From positions 1 to 22,929 of the forward strand of contig CAUFMB010000035.1 in the NCBI GenBank assembly GCA_959026535.1: 22,929 bases of DNA. The letters are read 5' to 3'. How positions within the stretch are numbered: position 1 is the stretch's first letter; every line of letters begins with the position of its first letter. Under the pieces are notes generated by a model that was not told the DNA's origin, made no database searches, and worked only from the letters and a program-made list of their open reading frames with translations. The position numbers and the translations under genes are program-made. This document shows, piece after piece, positions 6,844-15,187 of this stretch. The DNA is from an uncultured Collinsella sp. (GTDB taxonomy: Bacteria; Actinomycetota; Coriobacteriia; Coriobacteriales; Coriobacteriaceae).

Positions 6844-7866
6844 ATGAGCAAAGAGTGTGTCGAGCAGGTCGAAGGCGCAGGGGCTTCGGTGCCGATGACC
6901 GATATATCGAACATTGATGTGCCCGAGGGCACCGACGAGCTCAGTCGCAGCACCCGCCGTGCATGGCGCGATCGCCTGAACAGCGCTTCGACACGCAAGT
7001 TGATCACGGGCGTGTTGGCTACGCTCGTGGGTGGCTCGTTTTGGGGCTTCTCGGGCACCAGCGCGAGCTTCCTGTTCGATACCTACCATGTCGATACGCT
7101 GTGGCTCATGAGCGTGCGCCAGATTCTTGCCGGCCTGCTCTTTATGGTCGTGGTCGTCGCGCGCGACCGTGCGCGCCTGGTCAAGCTTTGGACGACGCCG
7201 GCCGACCGCAAGCAGCTGCTGCTCTTTACCGCCTTTGGCCTGCTATTCAACCAGTTTTGCTATCTTTCGGCCGTGCGCCTGACCAACGCCGGAACCGCGA
7301 CGGTGCTCCAGTGCCTGCAGCTGGTCATCATCATGGGATATACCTGCATCATCGATCGCCGCAAACCGCGCATGCGCGAGGTTATCGGTATCGGCCTGGC
7401 CCTTGGCGGCACGTTTTTGATCGCCACCGGCGGCGACCCCACGAGCCTGAGCATCTCGCCGCTCGGTCTGGTGGCGGGTCTTATGTGCGCGGTGAGCGCC
7501 GCCTGTATGGCGGTGATTCCCGCCAAGATTCTGCCCGAATACGGCAGTCCCATCGTTACGGGCTCAGCCATGCTCACGGCTGGTATCATCACCTGCACCA
7601 TCGTGCAGCCTTGGGCCCATATGCCGGCGCTCGATGCCGCCGGCGTCGAGGCGCTCGCGGTGTTTGTGGTCGTTGGCTCTTTCCTGGCGTATATGCTCTA
7701 TATGCAGGGCGTCAAGGATATTGGCTCCGTACGTGCGAGTCTCATCGGAACTGTGGAGCCGGTTTCGGCGACCATCACCAGCGCCGTTATGCTGGGCACG
7801 GTGTTTTTGCCGACCGACCTTATCGGCTTTGCCATGATCATCGTGATGATGTTCCTCACGGTGTAG
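6844..7866 (+). CDS. EamA/DMT-family membrane transporter
   Basis: This 340-aa integral membrane protein has about ten hydrophobic helices after a 50-residue polar N-terminus, arranged as two EamA repeats. Typical features include GGSFWGFSGTSASFLF at the first helix, the first-repeat run ending in GTFLIATGG, and SVRASLIGTVEPVSATI in the second repeat. The family exports or imports small metabolites; the substrate cannot be told from sequence. GGGGGAG precedes the ATG by 5 nt. The reading frame ends abruptly at FLTV just after the last helix. The next frame over continues for 18 codons with a plausible polar tail (AGAAAKTEK and so on), so a GT duplication may have shortened the C-terminus. The membrane core is complete, so the protein should still work. 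Confidence 0.88.
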   Translation: MSKECVEQVEGAGASVPMTDISNIDVPEGTDELSRSTRRAWRDRLNSASTRKLITGVLATLVGGSFWGFSGTSASFLFDTYHVDTLWLMSVRQILAGLLFMVVVVARDRARLVKLWTTPADRKQLLLFTAFGLLFNQFCYLSAVRLTNAGTATVLQCLQLVIIMGYTCIIDRRKPRMREVIGIGLALGGTFLIATGGDPTSLSISPLGLVAGLMCAVSAACMAVIPAKILPEYGSPIVTGSAMLTAGIITCTIVQPWAHMPALDAAGVEALAVFVVVGSFLAYMLYMQGVKDIGSVRASLIGTVEPVSATITSAVMLGTVFLPTDLIGFAMIIVMMFLTV

Positions 7867-8015
7867 CTGGCGCCGCCGCCAAGACAGAAAAGGTGTTGTG
7901 CCGCATTTTCGCCAATTGACGTCCGTGTCTGGAGTTTAGCTGTCGATGCTCAAAATGCCATAAACTAGTAACGTTATGGATTTTTTCATTGCGACTCAAT
8001 TGCGAGGATTTCTTT

Positions 8016-10328
8016 ATGGCTGGTAATCACTTTAAGGGCAGCGATAGCGGCCGTCCTGCAGTTCCGCCGCGTCCGAACGGGGCTGGTAAGGCCGGCACGC
8101 CGGGCGGCGCTGGACAGGGCAGCTCCGGTAAGCGCGTGTCCCCGGGCGAGACGGCGATGTTTACCGCTCTGTACGAGCAGTCTCAAAAGGCAAAAAAGAC
8201 CGGCCGTGCAAGAGGGAATGTCTTTGCGGGCGGTGCAACCTCCGCGTCGCAGCCGAGCGGGGCTCCTTCAGTACCTGCGAACAACGCAGGTGCTGCCAAC
8301 GCCGCGAATGCCGCCGGCAACGTTAATGCCGGCAAGGCCGCCAACAATACTCCCTCTGCCGGTGGCGCGGGGCTTACGGGTAACCTTGGCACGATTTACA
8401 CCGGCGCCTCCGAGACTGGCACGTTCGCCCGCCTGGATGATAGCGGTGCCGAGTTTGCGGGCTCGGGTTCCAAGGAAGATTATTACGATTTTGGTTTGAA
8501 CTACGGTAGCGACGCTTCGTCGAGTTCGACCTCTGACGGTCTGGTCCGTCATCGCCATCGCAAGGGCGAGCGCAAAAAGCGTCACACTGGCGCCATTATT
8601 GCCGCTGTAGTCGCGGTGCTTCTCGTTGTGCTTGGCGCAAGCGGCTTTATGCTGCTTAACTCGGCAAAGACCGTAAAGAGCGAAGCGAAGGAGGCTGTCG
8701 AGATCGTCGGTGGCCTTAAGGACAAGGTCACGTCGGGCGATTTTTCGACGCTGCCCGACGATGCGAAGAAGATCGATGAGCTCTGTAACAGCATGAAGGC
8801 GGAGACCTCGAGCCCGCTGTGGGCGGCGGCTTCGTTTATCCCGGTGTATGGCAGCGATATCAATGCGGCCCGCACCATGATTGACGCCCTGTCCGATGTC
8901 TCGAGCAATGCGCTGGTTCCCATGGCCGACAACCTTTCTCAGGCCACGCCCGGCAAGCTGTTCCAGGATGGCATGATTAACGTGTCCGCGCTGCAGGCGG
9001 TCGCCGATTCGCTTTCCAGCAGCTCGAAGGTGTTCAAGAGCGCCAACGAGAAGGTCCAGGGCATTGGCGATACTCATATTTCCCAGGTGACCGAGCTGGT
9101 CGATAAGGCCAAGGACGGCTTTGCCACCCTCAACGGCGCGGTTGACGCGGCGGAGAAGGTCGCCCCCGTCCTTCCCCAGATGCTCGGCGCCAACGGCCAG
9201 ACGCGCAACTACCTTGTGTACGCCATGAACAACGTCGAGATTCGTGCCTGCGGCGGCTTTGGCGGTTCGCAGGGCCTGATTTCGGTCACTGACGGCCAGA
9301 TGTCGATCGGCGAGTTTGTTCCCCGCATTGGACTCAGTGAGGATGAGGCAGTCGAGAGCGTCGACGAAGAGGATGAGGCGCTGTTCGGCAACCACAGCAA
9401 CCTGTACAACTCGGGCAATACCTATTCGCCCGATTGGCCCCGCAACTCGCAGCGTGTCGCCGCGCTGTGGAAGTCCCAGTATGGGCAGGACGTTGACGGC
9501 GTCGTGGGTATCGACCCGGTGTTCCTGCAGTATCTGCTGGGCCTGGTCGGTAACGTGTCACTGCCCGACGGAACGGTTGTCGACGGCGCCAACGCCGCAA
9601 AGGTCCTCATGCACGATGTGTACTGGAACTATCCGGTCGAGGAGTCGGACGGCATCTTTGCATCCGTCGCCAGCGCTGCCTTCGACAAGATCCTTGGCGG
9701 TATCGGCGATGTCGATGTTACGAAGCTTGTCAGCGCCGTTGAGCGCGGTGCCGAAGAGGGCCGCCTGATCGCTTGGATGAGAAACGATGATGAGCAGAAT
9801 GCCATCAAAGAGACGGGCATTGACGCTTCGCTGCCCGATCCGGATGATCCGAGTGCCGATCCCGTTGCCGGCGTTTACTTTAACAACCTGAGCTTCTCCA
9901 AGCTCGACTGGTATCTGAACGCCGACACTCAGATTGGTCAGGGCGTGAAGAACGGCGACGGCACGTGTTCCTATCGCATCACCGTTACCCTGACGAACAT
10001 CATGACGCAGGAGGAGGCTGGCAAGCTGCCCGACTACGTTGCGGCGAGCGCACCCGATGCCGCGCGTGACGACGAGCGTCTGAATGTCTCGTTGTTTGCC
10101 CCGACGGGCGGCAACATCAGTGACCTTACGGTTGAGGGCACCCAGTTTGGTCTTGGTGCCGCTACGTGGCATGGAATCCCCTTCTATTCGGGCACCGTTG
10201 ACCTGCATGCTGGCGAGACGACGACGATCACGTATACGCTGACCACGTCGGCCGAGGCGGGGGACAAGCCGCTTATGCTGCGTCAGACTCCTACATGCCA
10301 GGCGGCTCGCGACAGCGCGTCGGCGTAG
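8016..10328 (+). CDS. DUF4012 membrane-anchored protein
   Basis: The 770-aa protein has a cytoplasmic N-terminus of about 185 residues, rich in Ala, Gly and Asn with AAN-type low complexity. A basic stretch (RHRHRKGERKKRH) precedes one membrane helix (about 193-213), and the rest should lie outside the cell. The DUF4012 signature is clear near residues 385-430: NYLVYAMNNVEIRACGGFGG. DUF4012 proteins are common in Gram-positive actinobacteria and their relatives and are thought to act at the cell envelope; the biochemical role is not known. ATG 8016 has GAGGA 7 nt upstream, better than the TTG at 7989. A terminator-like hairpin follows it before glmM. Confidence 0.85.
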   Translation: MAGNHFKGSDSGRPAVPPRPNGAGKAGTPGGAGQGSSGKRVSPGETAMFTALYEQSQKAKKTGRARGNVFAGGATSASQPSGAPSVPANNAGAANAANAAGNVNAGKAANNTPSAGGAGLTGNLGTIYTGASETGTFARLDDSGAEFAGSGSKEDYYDFGLNYGSDASSSSTSDGLVRHRHRKGERKKRHTGAIIAAVVAVLLVVLGASGFMLLNSAKTVKSEAKEAVEIVGGLKDKVTSGDFSTLPDDAKKIDELCNSMKAETSSPLWAAASFIPVYGSDINAARTMIDALSDVSSNALVPMADNLSQATPGKLFQDGMINVSALQAVADSLSSSSKVFKSANEKVQGIGDTHISQVTELVDKAKDGFATLNGAVDAAEKVAPVLPQMLGANGQTRNYLVYAMNNVEIRACGGFGGSQGLISVTDGQMSIGEFVPRIGLSEDEAVESVDEEDEALFGNHSNLYNSGNTYSPDWPRNSQRVAALWKSQYGQDVDGVVGIDPVFLQYLLGLVGNVSLPDGTVVDGANAAKVLMHDVYWNYPVEESDGIFASVASAAFDKILGGIGDVDVTKLVSAVERGAEEGRLIAWMRNDDEQNAIKETGIDASLPDPDDPSADPVAGVYFNNLSFSKLDWYLNADTQIGQGVKNGDGTCSYRITVTLTNIMTQEEAGKLPDYVAASAPDAARDDERLNVSLFAPTGGNISDLTVEGTQFGLGAATWHGIPFYSGTVDLHAGETTTITYTLTTSAEAGDKPLMLRQTPTCQAARDSASA

Positions 10329-10365
10329 GATTTTTCTGGTAGCGCAGATAATCGAGTACCATTTT

Positions 10366-10400
10366 GGGGCGGACAGGCAATCTGTTCGCCCCTATTTTGT
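10366..10400 (+). terminator. terminator or leader hairpin before glmM
   Basis: An 11-bp stem (10366-10376 with 10382-10392, one G-U pair) with loop GCAAT is followed by TATTTTGT. It ends directly before the glmM ribosome site. It may terminate the DUF4012 gene. A GATAAT -10-like box at 10347-10352 would place it instead in the glmM 5' leader. Confidence 0.65.
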
Positions 10401-10411
10401 AAGGAGAGCGC

Positions 10412-11743
10412 ATGAAGTACTTTGGCACCGACGGCTTTCGCGGCGAGGCCAACGTTGGGCTGACGGTAGAGCACGCTTATAAGATTGGCCGTTTTGTGGG
10501 CTGGTATTACGGCGCCAACCGCAGTGCTAAGGCGCGCGTCATCGTGGGCAAGGACACACGTCGCTCGAGTTATATGTTCGAGGCGGCGCTGGTGAGCGGC
10601 CTGGTCGCGAGCGGCGCGGACGCCTATATGCTGCACGTGATCCCCACGCCGGGCGTAGCGCATCAGACTGTGGAGGGCTGCTTCGATTGCGGCATCATGA
10701 TCAGTGCGAGCCACAACCCGTTTTGCGATAACGGCATTAAGCTCGTCAACAGCGACGGTTTTAAGATGGACGAGGACGTACTGGAGCTCATCGAGGACTA
10801 CATCGATGGCAAGAGCGAGGTGCCGCTGGCCACGGGCAACCACATCGGCGCCACGGTGGACTACATGCAGGGCCGCAACCGCTACATTGCTTCGCTCATC
10901 GCCAGCGCGAACTTTTCGCTGCAGGGCGTCAAGATCGGCATCGACTGCGCCAACGGCTCGGCGTCCTCGGTGGCCAAGCCGGTGTTTGACGCGCTGGGCG
11001 CCGACGTGCGCGTGATCAACGCCGCGCCCGATGGTTTTAACATCAACGTCGACTGCGGCTCCACGCATATGGAGCGTCTGCAGCGCCATGTGGTGGAGCA
11101 GGGCCTGGACGTGGGTTTTGCTTACGATGGCGATGCCGACCGCTGCCTGGCCGTGGATGAGCGCGGTCGCGTGGTCGACGGCGACCAGATCCTGTACGTG
11201 TGCGGCGTGTATCTGAACAAGCACGGGCGCCTCTCGGGCGGTACCGTGGTGCCGACGATTGCCAGTAACTTTGGCCTTGTCAAGTCGCTGGAGCTTGCCG
11301 GCCTGAGCGCCGTGACCAGCGGCGTGGGCGACCGTCACGTGTATGCCAAGATGCGCGAGGGCGGCTACAGCCTGGGCGGCGAGCAGACGGGCCATACGAT
11401 CTTTGGCGATATCGAGCGCACGGGCGACGGCATTATGACTTCGCTGCGCGTGATGGAAGTGATTCGTGCCGAGCGCGAGACGCTCTCGCAGCTCACGGCT
11501 CCGTGCAAGTTGCTGCCGCAGGCGCAGGTGGCCGTGCGCGTGGCGGACAAGGACGCTGCGCTCGAGAACATTGGCGTGCAGAACGCCATCGCCGAGGCCG
11601 AGGCGTCGCTGGCGGGCGAGGGCCGCGTGCTCGTGCGCAAGAGCGGAACCGAGTCGGTGATTCGCGTTTTGGCCGAAGCCCCCGACCAAGCAGCCGCCGA
11701 CGCCGCCATGAAGCGCATCGCCAACGCGCTCGAGGCTCTGTAA
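10412..11743 (+). CDS. glmM: phosphoglucosamine mutase GlmM
   Basis: GlmM interconverts glucosamine-6-phosphate and glucosamine-1-phosphate on the way to UDP-GlcNAc for peptidoglycan. At 443 aa the length is normal. All four alpha-D-phosphohexomutase loops are present: the phosphoserine loop SASHNPFCDNGIKL with Ser100, the Mg2+ loop DGDADR (239-244), the sugar-binding GEQTGH (323-328) and the phosphate-binding RKSGTE (409-414). The N-terminal KYFGTDGFRG is diagnostic of GlmM. AAGGAGAG lies 5 nt before the ATG. It is convergent with the M32 carboxypeptidase gene. Confidence 0.96.
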   Translation: MKYFGTDGFRGEANVGLTVEHAYKIGRFVGWYYGANRSAKARVIVGKDTRRSSYMFEAALVSGLVASGADAYMLHVIPTPGVAHQTVEGCFDCGIMISASHNPFCDNGIKLVNSDGFKMDEDVLELIEDYIDGKSEVPLATGNHIGATVDYMQGRNRYIASLIASANFSLQGVKIGIDCANGSASSVAKPVFDALGADVRVINAAPDGFNINVDCGSTHMERLQRHVVEQGLDVGFAYDGDADRCLAVDERGRVVDGDQILYVCGVYLNKHGRLSGGTVVPTIASNFGLVKSLELAGLSAVTSGVGDRHVYAKMREGGYSLGGEQTGHTIFGDIERTGDGIMTSLRVMEVIRAERETLSQLTAPCKLLPQAQVAVRVADKDAALENIGVQNAIAEAEASLAGEGRVLVRKSGTESVIRVLAEAPDQAAADAAMKRIANALEAL

Positions 11744-11780
11744 GGTAGTCATTGGGGACGTTCTTAAACGACTAGGTGGA

Positions 11781-11817
11781 AAGGGGACGCTGCGGATTGG
11801 TTCCGCGGCGCCCCCTT
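11781..11817. terminator. shared hairpin between convergent glmM and M32 genes
   Basis: A 16-bp stem (11781-11796 with 11802-11817) with one A-C mismatch and one G-U pair encloses a 5-nt loop. A/T-rich ends flank it on both sides (TT on each strand), so it could act in both directions. The T-runs are short. Confidence 0.6.
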
Positions 11818-11840
11818 TGCGTTGGCGTGTTGCTTAAGCT

Positions 11841-13424
11841 TTACAGCTCGTACAGCGTGGTGAACTTGTCCTGCAGGTAGCTGCAGTAGTAGCGGGCATC
11901 GAACGCCATACCACACGCGCCCTTGATGAGTTCCGGCGCGTCCTTGGCGCGGCCCCACTGCCAAATGTGCTCGCCCAGCCAGGCGCGGACGGGTGCCAGA
12001 TCACCGCTCGCGCAGGCACCGGTAAGGCCGACGCCGTCGCGGCACATGGCCGGCACGAACATGGCGTCGTAGGCGCTGCCAAGCGCATAGGTGGGGAAGT
12101 AGCCAAACGAGCCACCGCTCCAGTGCGTATCCTGCAGACAGCCGTGCGTGTTGTCAGGAACGGGAATGCCCAGGTACTCATCCATAAAGCGGTTCCAAAG
12201 CGCGGGGATATCCTTGGCCGTGGCCTCGCCGGCAAACAGCATGCGCTCGATCTCGTAGCGCACCATAACGTGCAGCGGATAGGTGAGCTCGTCCGCCTCG
12301 GTGCGGATCAACGACGGCTGCGCGATGTTCACGGCGTGGTAGAGCGTATCCTCGTCCACGCTGCCATAGACCTCGGGCGCATGACGGCGCAGTACCTCGA
12401 GCAGCGGCCCCATAAAGGCGCGGCTGCGACCCACGGTGTTCTCGAAAAAGCGGCTCTGGCTCTCGTGGATGCCCATGGAGGTGCCACCTTCAAGACAGGT
12501 GCGCGCATAGGCAGAATTGACGCCCAGCTCGTACATGGCGTGGCCCGCCTCGTGGATGATGCTGTAGACGTTGGAGATGCAGTCGTTCTCGTAGATGTGC
12601 GTCGCGATGCGCGCGTCGCCCACGGCAAAGCCCTCGCTAAACGGGTGCTCGGTAAAGGCAAGCGTGGTGTCGTTCAGGTCCAGGCCGACGAGCTTCATAA
12701 GGTCGAAGCTCATGGCGCGCTGGGCGGCCTCGGGCACGCGGGCGTGCAAAAAGTCGGCAGCGGGCTGCTGGCCGCGCTCGCCGATGGCGTGCACGAGCGG
12801 CACGACCGTCGCCTTGACCTCATCGCAAAACGCATCGAAGCTCTTGGCGGAAAGGCCGCGCTCGTACTGGTCGAGCCAAACATCGTATGGGTCGCGCTTG
12901 GGGTCCATGAGCTCGGCCTGATGCTTAAGTTGGGCGACGATTCTATCCACATAGGGCTCAAAGCTCGCCCAGTCATTGGCCGTCTTGGCCTTGTGCCACA
13001 CGGCGTCGGCCTCGCAGGTGAGTCTGGTCCAGGCCTCGGCCTCCTCGGTGGGAATGACGCTCGCTTCGCGTTGGTCGCGGCCGAGCACGCGGATCTCATC
13101 GAGCAGCTGCGGGTCGTCTACGTGTCCGCCTGCAACCGTCTTGCGCGCTAACAAGCGTACGAGCTCAACGGACTTCTCGCTGGTCAGTAGCTTGTGATGT
13201 TCGCCGGCAAGCGTGCCCATGGCGTCGGCACGGGCGGCAGCGCCGTTGGCAGGAGCAATCGTCGCTCCATCGAACTCGGCAATCTTGAGCAGGTACTCGC
13301 GAGTCCACAGCTTGCCCTCGAGTTTGCGGAACTTTTTGACGGCCTTGTCGACTTTAGCGGCCTTGACGCCCTTGGCAGCCTTTGCCACGGCGGCCTTGGC
13401 CTTCTTATCGGGTTTCTTTCCCAT
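11841..13424 (-). CDS. M32 family metallocarboxypeptidase
   Basis: This cytosolic zinc carboxypeptidase (carboxypeptidase Taq family) removes C-terminal residues from peptides. The 527-aa protein contains HEAGH at 291-295 and the third metal ligand Glu321 in IHESQSR; the 30-residue spacing equals that of the Pyrococcus furiosus enzyme. Other family blocks are TEHPFSEG (258-265), DARIATHIYEND (270-281) and IRTEADELTYPLH downstream. An extra N-terminal tail of about 35 residues rich in Lys and Ala, absent from classic members, precedes the fold. The ATG has AAGGA about 6 nt upstream. It is transcribed away from the pheST leader, so the 135-bp gap must hold two promoters. Confidence 0.93.
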   Translation of the reverse strand: MGKKPDKKAKAAVAKAAKGVKAAKVDKAVKKFRKLEGKLWTREYLLKIAEFDGATIAPANGAAARADAMGTLAGEHHKLLTSEKSVELVRLLARKTVAGGHVDDPQLLDEIRVLGRDQREASVIPTEEAEAWTRLTCEADAVWHKAKTANDWASFEPYVDRIVAQLKHQAELMDPKRDPYDVWLDQYERGLSAKSFDAFCDEVKATVVPLVHAIGERGQQPAADFLHARVPEAAQRAMSFDLMKLVGLDLNDTTLAFTEHPFSEGFAVGDARIATHIYENDCISNVYSIIHEAGHAMYELGVNSAYARTCLEGGTSMGIHESQSRFFENTVGRSRAFMGPLLEVLRRHAPEVYGSVDEDTLYHAVNIAQPSLIRTEADELTYPLHVMVRYEIERMLFAGEATAKDIPALWNRFMDEYLGIPVPDNTHGCLQDTHWSGGSFGYFPTYALGSAYDAMFVPAMCRDGVGLTGACASGDLAPVRAWLGEHIWQWGRAKDAPELIKGACGMAFDARYYCSYLQDKFTTLYEL

Positions 13425-13540
13425 GCCGTATCCTTAATCTCGCAGGCCGAGCGCCGCAGGCGGGTGCACGGCCAGTTTGCACAGCTACCTGCCTTGTACC
13501 CAGCGCGAACAAAACTGAACGCGGCGATGCGCTCGCGAAA

Positions 13541-13551
13541 TGTGTTATCCT
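13541..13551 (+). promoter_or_regulatory. extended -10 promoter of pheST
   Basis: TG-T-TATCCT (13543-13551) forms an extended -10 element a few bases before the first paired strand of the T-box leader. No good -35 is seen, which is acceptable for an extended -10 promoter. Confidence 0.5.
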
Positions 13552-13557
13552 ATAGCC

Positions 13558-13842
13558 CAATGCGTTGACGGAGAGGGTTTTGCCCGCCGTGTCGCCGGCA
13601 AGAGAGGGAAGGTCATGGGCTGCAAGCCTTCCTGCGGTGGCAAGGGCCAAGCGTTCACTCCCGAGCAGCGACCTCAACGGGCGCGCGGCCAGCGGCAGCG
13701 AAGCCCCAGTAGGGAAGCCGTGAGCCTCGCGACAAGGGGCGCAGAGTGGGCGCGGCGGGCCAGACATCCGCCGGGTCAAACAAGGTGGTACCGCGGAATT
13801 CAACCGTCCTTGGGCAATGTACATGCCCGAGGGCGGTTTTTT
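13558..13842 (+). ncRNA. T-box riboswitch, phenylalanine type
   Basis: This leader senses uncharged tRNA-Phe and controls pheST transcription. The T-box core AGGTGGTACCGCGG is at 13783-13796, preceded by AACA. Stem I appears to close with GTTGA (13564-13568) and TCAAC (13674-13678). On its 3' side the triplet TTC (13654-13656), followed by A, is the best specifier candidate and is a phenylalanine codon, matching the downstream genes. An intrinsic terminator closes the leader, so control is at transcription. The T-box is certain; the specifier is inferred from position. Confidence 0.92.
13803..13842 (+). terminator. T-box terminator
   Basis: A 14-bp stem (13803-13816 with 13824-13837, two G-U pairs) is followed by six T residues. 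Its 5' arm overlaps the region just after the T-box core, as needed for competition with the antiterminator. Confidence 0.9.
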
Positions 13843-13926
13843 GTTACCGAACCGGGCCGCACATCCGCAGCTATCGGGTGCTAGCCGCCCCGGCAAGCGA
13901 GATGTGCGAGAGACGAAAGGGAAGAC

Positions 13927-15003
13927 ATGAGTCTGATTGATGATCTGGTCAAACTCGAGGAAGAGGCCAAGGAGCTCGTCGCCGGCGCCGACGACGCCGC
14001 CAAGCTCGAGGCCGCGCGCGTTGAGCTGCTCGGCCGCAAGGGTCGTATTACCGGCCTGATGCGCATGATGGGCAAACTCGCCCCCGAGGATCGCCCCATG
14101 ATGGGCAAGCGCGCCAACGAGATGCGCCAGCTGATCGAGGGCATGCTCGACGAGCGCACCACCGAGATGAAGGCCGCCGCCCTCAAGCACGCACTCGAGC
14201 ACGAGGCCGTCGACATCACACTGCCGGGCATCCGTCCGCAGATCGGTCACCAGCACCTGATCAAGCAGATCATCGAGGAGGCCGAGGACATCTTCTGCGG
14301 CATCGGCTACACCGTCGAGTCCGGCCCCATGGTCGATACTTCCTACTACAACTTCACTGCGCTCAACGCCCCCATGGATCACCCGAGCCGCTCGGCCCGC
14401 GATACCTTCTACGTGGTCGATAACAACCCCGGCAGCGTCGCGCACCCCGAGGCTCACGCCCATGGCGAGTCCGACGTGCTGCTGCGCACCCAGACCTCGG
14501 GCGTGCAGATCCACACCATGGAGTCGCAGAAGCCGCCCATCTACATGATCTGCCCGGGCACCGTCTACCGTCCCGATACGGCCGATGCCTGCCACCTGCC
14601 GCAGTTCAACCAGATCGAGGGCCTGGTCGTCGACGAGGGTATCACCTTTGGCGACCTGAAGGGCACGCTCGACTACTTTGTTAAGTGCATGTTTGGCGAG
14701 GACCGCAAGACGCGCTACCGTCCGCACTTCTTCCCCTTCACCGAGCCTAGCTGCGAGGTGGACGTGAGCTGTCACGTCTGCGGCGGCAAGGGCTGCAACT
14801 TCTGCAAGCACAGCGGCTGGATCGAGATCCTGGGCTGCGGCATGGTCGACCCCAACGTCCTGATCAACTGCGGCATCGACCCCGAGAAGTACACCGGCTT
14901 CGCCTTTGGTATTGGCGCCGAGCGCGTCGCGGCACTGCGCTACGACCTGCCCGACCTCAGAACGCTCATGACGGGCGATATGCGTTTCTTGAATCAGTTC
15001 TAG
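13927..15003 (+). CDS. pheS: phenylalanyl-tRNA synthetase alpha subunit
   Basis: PheS forms the catalytic subunit of the alpha2beta2 enzyme that charges tRNA-Phe. The 358-aa protein has the helical N-terminal tRNA-binding arm (about 1-90) and a class II core. Motif 2 is LLRTQTSGVQIHTM followed by GTVYRPDTADACHLPQFNQIEG. Motif 3 is FAFGIGAERVAALRY. A four-cysteine insert CHVCGGKGCNFC (about 280-291) looks like a small zinc knuckle, seen in a subset of bacterial PheS. GGGAAG lies a few nt before the ATG. The T-box leader upstream and pheT downstream confirm the identity. Confidence 0.97.
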   Translation: MSLIDDLVKLEEEAKELVAGADDAAKLEAARVELLGRKGRITGLMRMMGKLAPEDRPMMGKRANEMRQLIEGMLDERTTEMKAAALKHALEHEAVDITLPGIRPQIGHQHLIKQIIEEAEDIFCGIGYTVESGPMVDTSYYNFTALNAPMDHPSRSARDTFYVVDNNPGSVAHPEAHAHGESDVLLRTQTSGVQIHTMESQKPPIYMICPGTVYRPDTADACHLPQFNQIEGLVVDEGITFGDLKGTLDYFVKCMFGEDRKTRYRPHFFPFTEPSCEVDVSCHVCGGKGCNFCKHSGWIEILGCGMVDPNVLINCGIDPEKYTGFAFGIGAERVAALRYDLPDLRTLMTGDMRFLNQF

Positions 15004-15014
15004 GCTGCGGCTTG

Positions 15015-15101
15015 CCCAAGCACGGCACCTCGGCGCTCATTCGTCGCTTGCGTACCAAAGTACGCGGCGCTCCTCTTTCGGGCCGATCTGCCGCACTTGG
15101 A
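15015..15101. repeat. large imperfect stem-loop between pheS and pheT
   Basis: Outer arms CCAAGCACGGC (15015-15025) and GCCGCACTTGG pair with two mismatches. At the centre GCGTAC (15050-15055), loop CAAA, GTACGC (15060-15065) pairs perfectly. The whole element sits in the 184-bp gap between the two subunit genes, where most bacteria have almost no gap. Confidence 0.55.
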
Positions 15102-15145
15102 CAACCCTCGCTTTGTAAGGAATGTTCACAAAGTTGAAGTTTTCA

Positions 15146-15163
15146 CCTGCATCTCTTCGCAGG
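15146..15163 (+). other. small hairpin in the pheT leader
   Basis: CCTGC (15146-15150) and GCAGG (15159-15163) form a 5-bp stem with an 8-nt loop, 12 nt before the pheT ribosome site AAAGGAGAG. It is weak and lacks a T-run, so I would not call it a terminator. It could influence initiation or mRNA stability. Confidence 0.3.
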
Positions 15164-15187
15164 CTTTCAGTATGAAAGGAGAGCTAG

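Noticed and set aside
8268..9395. 375-codon minus-strand frame inside the DUF4012 gene
   Set aside because: It is a shadow of a well-supported gene with membrane helix and DUF4012 signature.
10283..11752. 489-codon minus-strand frame across glmM
   Set aside because: It is antisense to a complete glmM and has the His/Ala/Arg-rich composition of a shadow frame.
11967..13151. 394-codon plus-strand frame across the M32 carboxypeptidase gene
   Set aside because: The opposite strand encodes a full M32 enzyme with its catalytic residues; this frame has no family features.
13405..14811. 468-codon minus-strand frame across the T-box and pheS
   Set aside because: It runs through a riboswitch and antisense to pheS, with no recognisable domain.
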